A stretch of 35,506 nucleotides of DNA from Deltaproteobacteria bacterium UBA6601 (lineage in GTDB: Bacteria > Myxococcota_A > UBA796 > UBA9615), in assembly GCA_002433485.1 (NCBI GenBank), contig DJIF01000083.1, positions 1 to 35,506 on the forward strand. Reading direction: 5' to 3'. Positions 15,494 through 23,206 of the stretch are shown here, in pieces. The position numbers and the translations under genes were made by a program. The notes below the pieces were generated by a model. That model ran no database searches, was not told the origin of the DNA, and was given only the letters and a program-made list of their open reading frames with translations. Each line of letters opens with the position of its first letter. The stretch's first letter is position 1.

Positions 15494-16516
15494 TCAGTTC
15501 CTTCCCCTGCCGTCTACCGGGCTCTGTCCGTCGGCCTCCCAGAGCTCGATGGGATGGCTTTCTAGCGGTTGCACAATTCGGTATAGCTCGCTAGGCCGGG
15601 GGTCAAGAGCATCGCCAGCGCGATTACGTGGCGGGTACTTGGGAAACAGCACAGCACCGTCTTTAGGTGCTTTCACTTCGGGGCTGCCCGGAGCGGATAG
15701 AACCTCGCCGCAGGCGACCTCCTCGAAGTTGAGCAGGCCTTCACGTAGGGTGAGAGCCGCGTGGGAAAAGGGCTCTCGGTGGACAGTGTGAAGGAAGCTC
15801 AACTCCGGCATCGCCTGTGCCGCTGCCTCGAGGGCTTCAGGCTCCGTTGCGTAGCGGTCGCCCAGTTCAAGGGCTCGCTGGATGGTGCGCAGGGTGCGTT
15901 CTGCAGCTTCCTCAAAGAAGCCCTGTTCCCCGAGCTCCAAGGTTAGCCCAGTGCGTCCTTTGACCCGGACGTATTCATCGGCGCATACCAGTCCGCTGGC
16001 AAAGCTTGTATGGGGTGCCCGGGTGACCCAGTGCCGCGCTCCGCCAAGGGCCCTTGCCCAGAGCCAGCCGCTGCGGTGCCAGGGGCAGATGTAGAAGGGC
16101 TTTCGGGTACCGAGGATGGTCTGGTGAAAGTCCATCAGCATGTCAGCCGTGTCGAGAATTGGCATCAGTTCCTGGGCACGTCGTACCTCGTGGGCCTCCT
16201 CGTCACGTTCCATGAACATCCGGTTGAGGTCCTGTTCGAGGAAGCGCTTGCGTTGCAGGCCCGCTTCAGGATTACCGATGAAGAAGCTGGCCTTTCCGCC
16301 ATAGCTGATGCGGCCTTCTGTTAGCTGCTGGATCGCGGTTACAAGTCCGGGCAGCGAGCCGACTTCATCGCCGTGGGTCATGGAGCCGAAGACCAGGTGC
16401 AGCGAGTGCTGCCCGCCATCGTGGTGGTGGCTCCAGCGGTAGGCACCTGGTGGTGCTTGGCGCAGCTGCTCAAAGCGCTCCAGGAGTTCCTCTACTCGTT
16501 GACGGTGGGCGTTCAT
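15494..16516 (-). CDS. Succinylglutamate desuccinylase/aspartoacylase family hydrolase
   Basis: 340 residues. A zinc carboxypeptidase-like amidohydrolase that removes acyl groups from amino acids. Zinc ligands are visible as THGDEVG (H48, E51) and MDFHQT (H131), with GNPEAG...RFLEQDLNRMF (81-101) for substrate binding and the general-base Glu in LTLELGEQG (E194). The C-terminal ~100 residues form the usual beta extension. ATG at 16516. It lies 46 bases after the spermidine-synthase-like gene and just before the SDR gene, all on the same strand. The actual substrate (N-acyl amino acid or polyamine conjugate) is unknown. Confidence 0.88.
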   Translation of the reverse strand: MNAHRQRVEELLERFEQLRQAPPGAYRWSHHHDGGQHSLHLVFGSMTHGDEVGSLPGLVTAIQQLTEGRISYGGKASFFIGNPEAGLQRKRFLEQDLNRMFMERDEEAHEVRRAQELMPILDTADMLMDFHQTILGTRKPFYICPWHRSGWLWARALGGARHWVTRAPHTSFASGLVCADEYVRVKGRTGLTLELGEQGFFEEAAERTLRTIQRALELGDRYATEPEALEAAAQAMPELSFLHTVHREPFSHAALTLREGLLNFEEVACGEVLSAPGSPEVKAPKDGAVLFPKYPPRNRAGDALDPRPSELYRIVQPLESHPIELWEADGQSPVDGRGRN

Positions 16517-16562
16517 GGTCCAGATTTTCCTTGCAGGGTCCGCTTATACACCTTGACTGGAG

Positions 16563-18671
16563 TCACGGCGAGGAGCTCTGTGCAGCTGTATCTCGCCCCT
16601 GGGCAGCGAGTAGAGCGCACAGGTAGATGACCACTGCCAGCAGTACCAGTGCGCGCAGTCCGACCACCATGGATAGATATTCGAGGCAGCCACCGAGTAC
16701 TGAGCCGAGCAGGTTGGAGCCCAGCGCAGCAGCGGGTGCGCTGGAGCGCGACAGCAGGATCGAAACGATGACTCCGGCGCAGCCGATGGGTAGTCCGGTG
16801 ATGAGGGCACCGAGCGTGCCACGAACCAGTAGGGAATGGTCGTTGAGGCTGCTGGGTTCAAGGGCGTAGAGCAGGCTCAGGGCAAAGCCCAGCGCCACGA
16901 CCCAGGGGGTGATGCGCTGGAGGCCGAAGTGCTCTACTGCGAGGTTGGCGAGCAGTACCATGATGAGGATACCGGCGAAGATCGCCGAGTTCACCATCCA
17001 GGTGGACCCGAACAGCAGCGATAAGCTGGTTACACCGCGGGTCTCGATGAGAAGAAAGCCAGCTCCCATGAAGAACAGGACTGGATCGAAACGGCCTTTG
17101 ATGAGTTCCCGTCCAAAGGCCAATGGGGTGCTGATCAACGCCAGTCCGAGAACTCCAAGCAGCACCAGCAGGTAGCCCCAGGGAAACACATCCGGGCGAA
17201 TGTACAGAAAGGGCCAGTCGTCGCTGGTGGTCCGGACCGAGGCTAGCGGTGCGCTGAGTTGGAGTCGTTGGAAGCGGGCTGGCACTCGCTCCAGGTGGAG
17301 ATTGGTGCCAGCTGCGGGGACGATGAAGGTGCAACCATAGTGCATCTCGTGACAGATCACCGCAGGGTCTCGGCCTGTAGCGCGGGCGACGGTCCAGCGG
17401 ATCCGATCGGCCATCCACTCGCCAGCGAAGACACTGAAGCTGAGACTTAAGTGGCCGCCTGGGGCCACCTGCTTGAAGGCGGCTCGGATGCCCTGCTCGG
17501 TGTACACATAGTTATCGAGCCGCAGCGACGACAGCGATGTGAACATAGCGTGGGAGTCCAGCAACCCGAATACCACGGCATCAAAGGGTGCTCCCTGGTA
17601 TTGCTCAAAGAATGCCCGCGCGTCATTGATGATCGGCACGGTTCGGTCATCGTCGTAGGGTTGCTCAGGATGCAGCCGTTGGCCCAGGCGGATGATGTCC
17701 GGATCGATGTCCACTGAAACCACTTTGGAGTATGTGGCCCGCAAGGCGGCCTGTACGTCGTTGCCGGTGCCTGCACCTACAACCAGGGCTCGCTGACGCT
17801 TGTCATTGATAATGAATGGCAGGTCGTAGGCGGCGCGATAGTTGTGCAGGCGATTGCGTAGCCCGTCGTCGTGGGCGGGGTGAGCGAGATTCTGCTCCGA
17901 GAGGTCGTGCATGTACTGGTGAAAGTCGCGATTTACCGATAGTCGAATGCTGCCCTGCTCTGGGAGCAGATCGATGCGGTTGTAGGGGGAGAACACCGCG
18001 CCCTGAGCAGAGAGGGCGGCGAGGCCGACACAGAGGATGAGGCTGGCCACATCCGTCCAACGTCGCGATAGATACAGCAGTGGCGCCGCGCCCACTAGAA
18101 ACCACAGTGGCGGTGGCAATCCCAGCCAGGTCAGAGAAGTGAACGCGATAATCCCCAGTAAGGAGCCGAGCAGGTCGTAGCTATAGGCGCGCAGCACTGG
18201 GATGCGCGGAAACAGTTCCCCGACGAAAGCTCCAGCGCAGACAAAAATCCACACCAGGCCCGCAAATAACAGACCAAAGATACCGAGGTTGCGGAGCAGC
18301 ACGACCAGGGAGTGGTTGGCGCCTTCCGCGCCCCACATGTGGATGCTGGGATCGGGAAACTCCAGGTGCATCAGACCCAGCGGCTCGGCAGCGCTCAGCA
18401 CTGCCACGAAGGCTGTCAGAGAGGGCAGGGTCAGGTGCACCAGACCCGGTCTGCGACGGCCCGCCGCGATACCCAGGCCCATGCCGAGGAAGGCGCCGAT
18501 CAGGGTCAGGTTGTTGAAGTAGGCGAAGATTCGAACCTGCCCTGATATCCAGCGGATCAGGGCTAACTCAAGGGCAAGGATCGCAAAGGTCGCCAGGGCG
18601 ATGCCCAGTGCCGGAGAATTCAGCCGATGGGACCAGAGTTCGCCCTCTTTCTGTCGATTGAGCACGGCCAA
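16563..18671 (-). CDS. Membrane-bound spermidine synthase-like protein
   Basis: 702 residues. N-terminal ~225 residues: about seven membrane helices (e.g. LATFAILALELALIRW). A soluble spermidine-synthase-like Rossmann domain (about 228-480) follows, with FSPYNRID, the glycine-rich VVGAGTGND at 297-305, acidic D321 in VSVDIDPD and D350 in IINDARAFF. The C-terminal third again has about seven helices. Such membrane-fused homologues may transfer aminopropyl or methyl groups, but their substrates are mostly unknown. The first possible start is TTG at 18671, with GTG at 18665 just inside; neither has a clear ribosome binding site. Head of the four-gene minus-strand operon and divergent from the 18814 gene. 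Confidence 0.85.
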   Translation of the reverse strand: MAVLNRQKEGELWSHRLNSPALGIALATFAILALELALIRWISGQVRIFAYFNNLTLIGAFLGMGLGIAAGRRRPGLVHLTLPSLTAFVAVLSAAEPLGLMHLEFPDPSIHMWGAEGANHSLVVLLRNLGIFGLLFAGLVWIFVCAGAFVGELFPRIPVLRAYSYDLLGSLLGIIAFTSLTWLGLPPPLWFLVGAAPLLYLSRRWTDVASLILCVGLAALSAQGAVFSPYNRIDLLPEQGSIRLSVNRDFHQYMHDLSEQNLAHPAHDDGLRNRLHNYRAAYDLPFIINDKRQRALVVGAGTGNDVQAALRATYSKVVSVDIDPDIIRLGQRLHPEQPYDDDRTVPIINDARAFFEQYQGAPFDAVVFGLLDSHAMFTSLSSLRLDNYVYTEQGIRAAFKQVAPGGHLSLSFSVFAGEWMADRIRWTVARATGRDPAVICHEMHYGCTFIVPAAGTNLHLERVPARFQRLQLSAPLASVRTTSDDWPFLYIRPDVFPWGYLLVLLGVLGLALISTPLAFGRELIKGRFDPVLFFMGAGFLLIETRGVTSLSLLFGSTWMVNSAIFAGILIMVLLANLAVEHFGLQRITPWVVALGFALSLLYALEPSSLNDHSLLVRGTLGALITGLPIGCAGVIVSILLSRSSAPAAALGSNLLGSVLGGCLEYLSMVVGLRALVLLAVVIYLCALLAAQGRDTAAQSSSP

Positions 18672-18813
18672 CAGAGTAGCAGTAGCGGGCCAGGGCCGAG
18701 GTGTTGGTGGCGAGGATTCCTTGCTTGAGCGTCAGGTGGAATCTCGCCTGCTGCTGGCAGCCGCGCAGCCGCGTATGCTGGTGCTGCTGGCAGAGAGCCT
18801 CAGGGAGAGTGTT

Positions 18814-19566
18814 ATGGATATTGGGAAGCAGTGTCTGTTAGCGATGGTGGTGATCTTGATCGGGTGGGGCCTTGTCCTGCCGAAGGCGGCGGTCGCTGCT
18901 CCGGCTCCGGCTCCGGCTCTAGAACAGCTTCCAGCGCTTGAGGCTGAGGTTGCCTTGAGTTTTAGCTCCGGTGGGCAAGATGCTCTCAATGACCCGGCAT
19001 CGTTTCGGCGGCAGCGGGTCGGGCGTCGCATGCTAGGCGCGGCCATCGGCATCCAGATCTTTCAGGTCAGCTTTGCCATTATCGCTCGGGCCATCACCTT
19101 GTCGCCAGCTTCGCCCTGGGCTGCTGGCGACTCCTTGTTTCTGGAGTCGTTGTTCTCGCTGGTCTCCATCGCCGCGGCCCCGCTTGGTATCGCAGGCTTA
19201 TCGAGAGTGCATTCAGACCCAAGCAGGGGAGCAGGCCTCGGTTTGCTCGAAGGAGGCATCTATGCCACCTCCTACGCTGGCCTGCATCTGCTTTTCAGCG
19301 CCATAGCAGAGGCCTCTGAGTCGGGAGGTCAGGGTGGCGGCATAGGGATTCTGTTTGCGGTGCCTCTGGTTGCTTCGCACCTTTCTGTTGGGGTTGCGAT
19401 GTCCATTGCTGGCGCGGTTACCCTGGTACAGGCCGAACTGCTGCGGAGTGAGCGGGACATGAGCGCTTCAGAACCCCAAGGTCGCCGCCGTCCTGTAGCG
19501 CTGGTTGCACCCTTCCCTTTGCTGCGCTCCGATGGCGGGGGTCTGGGTTTATTAGTGCGCTTTTAA
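18814..19566 (+). CDS. Exported membrane-associated protein of unknown function
   Basis: 250 residues from the ATG at 18814, which has GGGAGAG seven bases upstream; longer in-frame starts lack one. A signal sequence (residues 1-29, ending AVAAP) is followed by an Ala-Pro run. The rest has three or four hydrophobic segments (around RRMLGAAIGIQIFQVSFAIIARAI, SLVSIAAAPLGIAGL, and VPLVASHLSVGVAMSIAGAVTL). It ends GLGLLVRF; a terminal aromatic residue after alternating hydrophobics is seen in outer-membrane-linked myxobacterial proteins. No family recognised. It faces the spermidine-synthase-like gene across a 142-bp divergent gap. Confidence 0.65.
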   Translation: MDIGKQCLLAMVVILIGWGLVLPKAAVAAPAPAPALEQLPALEAEVALSFSSGGQDALNDPASFRRQRVGRRMLGAAIGIQIFQVSFAIIARAITLSPASPWAAGDSLFLESLFSLVSIAAAPLGIAGLSRVHSDPSRGAGLGLLEGGIYATSYAGLHLLFSAIAEASESGGQGGGIGILFAVPLVASHLSVGVAMSIAGAVTLVQAELLRSERDMSASEPQGRRRPVALVAPFPLLRSDGGGLGLLVRF

Positions 19567-19745
19567 AAGGCCTGGTACTCGGGCAGTAAGCTGCCTTTGA
19601 AGATCACGAAGTTGAAGTCGATCCTGGACTTGGGCCTGAGCAGTGTTGCGACCATGCGGGCCGCTGTTCGTTGGCCTCGTGTAAGCTTTGCTGGTACCGC
19701 TTGCCGTCTTGGTGATTCGGTTGAGCCTGATGTTGGGAGCTATTG

Positions 19746-20420
19746 ATGCGTTCTTATCTGCTGTGTTCATGCTTGCTGATGGTGTTTTCTCTAGTTCTGT
19801 GGGGCTGTCCTCCTGAGGAAGGGGAACCTTCTATTCCAGACGATGACGACACTACTGCTGCGGACGACGACGATACTGGTAGTGACGATGACGACAGCGC
19901 GGTGGGCGACGACGATGACAGCGCGGTGGGCGACGATGACGACAGCGCGGTGGGTGATGACGATGACAGCGCGGTGGGCGATGACGACGACAGCGCGGTG
20001 GGCGATGACGACGACAGCGCAGCGGGCGACGATGATGACAGCACGGCTAATCTGCCGCCGCTCCGCATTGCTGATGTCGACTGGGCCGATGGTAATGGCG
20101 ACGGCGACTGGGGAGTGGCGGAGACGCTTTCTATCAGCGCCAATCTCTACAACGACAGTACCAGTACTCTGTTGAGCGTTGGCGCGGTGCTGACCGTGGA
20201 CAATCCGCTGGTTTTGCTTGTGGTTGCGGCTGATTGGGGCGCTGTAGTGCTCGGCCCAGGAGCCAGCGACCCCCTGAGCTTTAGCGCGCAGACCATCGGC
20301 CAGGTCCCCGTCGGCACTGACATCACCTTCACCATTTCCCCCAGTACGCCGGGCTGCGAGGCCACCGGGAATAACTGCCCCCCAGACAATTCGGTCAGCT
20401 TTACCGTGACCCTTCAGTAA
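19746..20420 (+). CDS. Lipoprotein with long acidic repeat and Ig-like beta domain
   Basis: 224 residues. Signal sequence with lipobox LVLWGC (Cys21). Then nine DDDD blocks: one DDDDTTAA, one DDDDTGS, five DDDDSAVG, one DDDDSAAG and one DDDDSTAN. After this spacer is a ~120-residue, all-beta domain (LRIADVDWADGNGDGDWGVAETLSI... to VSFTVTLQ) that resembles an Ig-like/CARDB-type module, with a C195-C202-type pair (GCEATGNNC). GGGAG at 19735-19739 supports the ATG at 19746. It probably projects a beta module away from the outer membrane; no partner is known. Confidence 0.75.
   Translation: MRSYLLCSCLLMVFSLVLWGCPPEEGEPSIPDDDDTTAADDDDTGSDDDDSAVGDDDDSAVGDDDDSAVGDDDDSAVGDDDDSAVGDDDDSAAGDDDDSTANLPPLRIADVDWADGNGDGDWGVAETLSISANLYNDSTSTLLSVGAVLTVDNPLVLLVVAADWGAVVLGPGASDPLSFSAQTIGQVPVGTDITFTISPSTPGCEATGNNCPPDNSVSFTVTLQ
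19839..20051 (+). repeat. Tandem acidic repeat array (DDDDSAVG units)
   Basis: Nine tandem units, mostly 24 bp (one of 21 bp), all in frame. The five central units (19884-20003) encode the identical peptide DDDDSAVG but vary in Asp codon use (GAC/GAT), so they are not exact DNA copies. Not CRISPR: no spacers. Confidence 0.85.
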
Positions 20421-20463
20421 GCGCCTTAGGAGGTGTTGTTGAGCACAATCGGCGGTTCTTTTC

Positions 20464-20492
20464 TTGACAGTCTCTGATTCGTGCACACATTG
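20464..20492 (+). promoter_or_regulatory. Possible promoter for the riboswitch leader
   Basis: A perfect TTGACA at 20464-20469 lies about 55 bp before the aptamer. At 16-17 bp spacing the best -10 match is CACATT/ACATTG, which is weak, so only the -35 is convincing. Confidence 0.3.
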
Positions 20493-20523
20493 AGATGACT
20501 GGGCGGAAGTGAGTTCCTCCCGA

Positions 20524-20592
20524 TAACGGCAAACCAGCGGTGACGTTGGGACGCAAAGCCACGGGTCTCCTTGAGACAGCCGGGCTACCGAA
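20524..20592 (+). ncRNA. c-di-GMP-I (GEMM) riboswitch aptamer
   Basis: The stretch shows the GEMM-I signature in order: CGGCAAACC (20527-20535), a hairpin CCAGCG-GTGA-CGTTGG with a GNRA loop (20534-20549), GGGACGCAAAGCC (20548-20560), a second hairpin GTCTC-CTT-GAGAC (20565-20577), then GCCGGGCTACCG (20579-20590). The GNRA loop and the conserved ACGCAAAGCC and GCCGGG...ACCG elements are hallmarks of this class. The aptamer ends directly at AAGGAG (20591-20596), the ribosome binding site of the lipoprotein at 20603. CTCC at 20517-20520 could pair with GGAG (20593-20596), so ligand-stabilised closing of the basal helix would hide the site: probably translational OFF control (inference). Confidence 0.9.
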
Positions 20593-20602
20593 GGAGTTAG
20601 CA

Positions 20603-21577
20603 ATGCCTAGTCTTTCCCATCGCATTCCAAGTCTTGTTCTCGTCGGCGCAGCCGCCGCATTTACCAGTGGCTGTGACCTGTCTTTGGATCTTGAGGCTTA
20701 TCCCGGCAGCATTGACATCAGTGGTGCTCAGCTTGAGGAGGAGGAACCTTCGCTAGCTGCTTTGGCCCGCAGCGCTGCAGGAGATTTGGAGATCATCCTC
20801 TTTGAAGAAGACGGCACGGTCGAAGAAGTTATCTCAACCAGCTATTCCCTGGCTGATGCAGAGGGTGTGGAGCATTCCCTGATGCGCCACAGTGATGGGT
20901 TCTTCCTGGTGACCTCTCGCACTGACGACTGGATGCCCCTTATAGTCCGAGTCGAAGACGATGGGCTGGTCTCTGAGTTCGCGCGGCCCCAGGTAAATCC
21001 CATGTATCGCATTGATGAGGCCCCCGATGGTGGAGTCATTGTGGCTGCCGAGTACGACCTGGTGAAGCTGGATCTCAATGGCGTAGAAGTCGCTCGGGAC
21101 CACAACAATCTTGCTTGCTGGACCGATGTTGTGGGCGCACCGCTGGTCTTCGATGGAGCGGTCGCTGTTGATGTGATGGGAGCCACCTCTGAAGGTCCGG
21201 TGATGGCGGAGTGGATCATCGACGAGGCGAGTCCTTTCAGTGATTCCTCTGAGGGGGTCGCTACCTTCAGCGTTGGAGAGAATCCGAATCGCGACGAGAT
21301 CATCGGCCAGGATGATTCTGGCGCTCTGTGGACCAGCGGTCGCAGCGGCATCCTGCAGCGCAGCGTTGCAGGCAGCCGTACCGAGTTGGGCACTGCAGAG
21401 GACCTGTTCGGCAGCTATGGAGTAAGGGCGCTGGAAGGTCGCAGTGAAAATTCCGTCTACGTCCTGATGGATGCCGGGATTGGCTCCCAGGTCGCAGAGT
21501 TGAGCGCTGATGGCGATACAGAGGTCCTGTTTGAGTATGGCGAGCGCCTCCTCCAGGACCTGGTGGTGATGCCCTGA
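20603..21577 (+). CDS. Riboswitch-controlled lipoprotein, beta-propeller-like
   Basis: 324 residues from the ATG at 20603; the longer frame to 20540 runs through the riboswitch. Signal sequence with lipobox FTSGC. The mature part is acidic and entirely beta-rich, with repeated D-G-containing strand turns (LIVRVEDDGLVSEF, DLVKLDLNGVEVA, LTWTSGRSGIL-like) spaced ~45-50 residues, suggestive of a propeller. No catalytic motif is seen. It is the gene directly downstream of a c-di-GMP-I aptamer whose 3' end touches its AAGGAG, so its translation is expected to follow intracellular c-di-GMP. A perfect inverted repeat terminator follows. Function unknown; a matrix or envelope role is inferred from the regulation. 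Confidence 0.8.
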   Translation: MPSLSHRIPSLVLVGAAAAFTSGCDLSLDLEAYPGSIDISGAQLEEEEPSLAALARSAAGDLEIILFEEDGTVEEVISTSYSLADAEGVEHSLMRHSDGFFLVTSRTDDWMPLIVRVEDDGLVSEFARPQVNPMYRIDEAPDGGVIVAAEYDLVKLDLNGVEVARDHNNLACWTDVVGAPLVFDGAVAVDVMGATSEGPVMAEWIIDEASPFSDSSEGVATFSVGENPNRDEIIGQDDSGALWTSGRSGILQRSVAGSRTELGTAEDLFGSYGVRALEGRSENSVYVLMDAGIGSQVAELSADGDTEVLFEYGERLLQDLVVMP

Positions 21578-21611
21578 GTGGAAAATCCTCCTTGTTAAGG
21601 GGCTAGCGTGC

Positions 21612-21638
21612 CGGGCCCTCCGCTCAGCGGAGGGCCCG
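21612..21638. terminator. Bidirectional hairpin terminator between convergent genes
   Basis: A perfect 12-bp GC-rich stem (21612-21623 with 21627-21638) with a TCA loop sits between the stops of the riboswitch-controlled lipoprotein and the first phosphoglycosyl transferase. On the plus strand a loose T-rich stretch (TTCTT, CTTTT) follows. Likely serves both convergent transcripts. Confidence 0.65.
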
Positions 21639-21649
21639 TGCCGCGTTCT

Positions 21650-23056
21650 TCAGCGCTTTTGTCGCCGATTGAGCAGTTTGCGGAGGGTTTCAAGCTCTCG
21701 CTGACTGGGGCCGGAGCTACGGTTGCGCCAGAGCAGCTCGACTGCCCCGGACGCCGGCGGAGACAGGCGGATCAAACTGCGAATGCCTTTTGCCTGCTCA
21801 TCGGTGTCACCGATCCGGTGGCTGCCACTAACTGAATTGCGGTAGGTGGCGCCGGAGATCGCCCCCTGAGCAGTGAGCTGTTCGAGGATTTTCGGCACTG
21901 TGTCGGTGATTTCGGTGAGCTGACTTTGGGTGGAGATGGATTCGGCCAGCCTGGCCAATTCCCGGTCTCGTCGCAGGTTGGCAAGGCCTCGCTGCCACAT
22001 GAATCGAAGGTCACTGGGGCGCAGGTAGCCGGTCGAGTGGAGCAGGGAAAACACTGTGGCTGAGACCGCGATACCAAGCCCAAGCTGTAGCGGACCGCTC
22101 GGGCTCAGCGTGCTGAGTGCGCCCAGGCAGAACAGCGCAGTAACTGCCCAGAGGGCCAGAGTTACTCGTTTCTGGCTGAGGCCAAGATCCAGCAGCCGAT
22201 GGTGTAGGTGGCCCAACTCGCCGAGGAACATACCTTCCCTTAGCAAGGCTCGGCGCAGCATGGTGAGGGCGGCGTCTAGGAGCGGCAGTCCAAGTACCAG
22301 CATCGGGATGGTCAGAGCGATGGCGGTGCTCTCGGTGCGGTTGGTCTCCAGGGCAACCACAGCTAAGAGGTAGCCAACAAAATTGGACCCGGAGTTACCC
22401 AGGAACACGGATGCAGGATTGAAATTAAATGCCAGGAAGCCGAGCAGGCTGCCGGCCATGGCGCCGGTCCAGGTCATCCACAGTTGATTTCCTTCCAACA
22501 GGGCTACACAGAACAGGGTCGAGCTGACGATGAGCGCAATCCCAGTCGCCAGTCCATCTAGTCCGTCAATGAAGTTGAAAGCCACAATGATCCCAACGAT
22601 CCACAGCACGGTGGCCGGTGCGCTCCATACCTGCAGCTCGATGAGTCCGGCGCCGGGGACGACCAGCGCTTCTATACGGTGGCCGCCAAGCCAGGAAAAA
22701 AGGGCAATCCCGACCAGCACCAGCAAGCGGGTTTGCGCCGGTGGCGAGACGAGGTCGTCAACAAAGCCCAGAGCCAGCACCGCCAGCGCGCTGACCAGAA
22801 GGGTAACGATAACCCTGGCGTCGCTGTAGATGAGCTCGCTGATGGTGTTTTCCCAGATTGCGAGTCCGACGATGGGGAACAGAGTCGCGACCGCAATGGC
22901 GATTCCACCCACTCGGGGAATGGGTTGGGCGTGGATTGACCGGCCTCGCCTGGGGTCATCGACCAGCCGAGTCATGGAGGCCCATTGACGCATTTTTGGA
23001 GTCATCCAGATCGCAACCAGAAGGGCGAGCACAGTTGCGATTAGGGAGGTCGTCAT
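21650..23056 (-). CDS. WecA/MraY-family phosphoglycosyl transferase, variant active site
   Basis: 468 residues. It would transfer a sugar-1-phosphate from UDP-sugar to undecaprenyl phosphate, the first step of a surface glycan. Visible: DDP..R.IH..PIPRVGG at 33-51, DD at 100-101, NFIDGLDGLATG at 161-172 (D164, D167), and the HLHH-type motif at 283-286. The VFMGD motif reads VFLGN: residue 221 is Asn where family members, including the paralogue at 28440, have Asp. The codon AAC is clear in the sequence. About ten membrane helices end near residue 340. A ~125-residue cytoplasmic C-terminal extension follows (coiled coil then alpha/beta, GAF-like in appearance). Activity is uncertain because of N221. 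Confidence 0.88.
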   Translation of the reverse strand: MTTSLIATVLALLVAIWMTPKMRQWASMTRLVDDPRRGRSIHAQPIPRVGGIAIAVATLFPIVGLAIWENTISELIYSDARVIVTLLVSALAVLALGFVDDLVSPPAQTRLLVLVGIALFSWLGGHRIEALVVPGAGLIELQVWSAPATVLWIVGIIVAFNFIDGLDGLATGIALIVSSTLFCVALLEGNQLWMTWTGAMAGSLLGFLAFNFNPASVFLGNSGSNFVGYLLAVVALETNRTESTAIALTIPMLVLGLPLLDAALTMLRRALLREGMFLGELGHLHHRLLDLGLSQKRVTLALWAVTALFCLGALSTLSPSGPLQLGLGIAVSATVFSLLHSTGYLRPSDLRFMWQRGLANLRRDRELARLAESISTQSQLTEITDTVPKILEQLTAQGAISGATYRNSVSGSHRIGDTDEQAKGIRSLIRLSPPASGAVELLWRNRSSGPSQRELETLRKLLNRRQKR

Positions 23057-23206
23057 TAGGTTCTTTGTGTAGCTGGGCCGGATCAGGGCTTGGTCTCAGG
23101 ATCTTACAGGATAGGCCTACCTGTGGCCTGCCGCCTTCTTCAGTGCTACGTTCCGTCGACCCTTGGCCGGTGATGGCGCTGCTGAGGGTGTGGAGTTTTA
23201 GCCGGC

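Noticed and set aside
14846..15565. 239-codon plus-strand frame
   Set aside because: Antisense of the SDR gene, whose catalytic residues and start fit the minus strand.
19839..20051. Regular 24-bp repeats, considered as a CRISPR array
   Set aside because: The units are contiguous with no spacers, and they code for an acidic peptide in a lipoprotein.
19791..20603. 270-codon minus-strand frame over the acidic repeat and the riboswitch
   Set aside because: Its sequence is the antisense of Asp repeats (Val/Ile-rich) and it runs across the conserved GEMM RNA, so it is not a gene.
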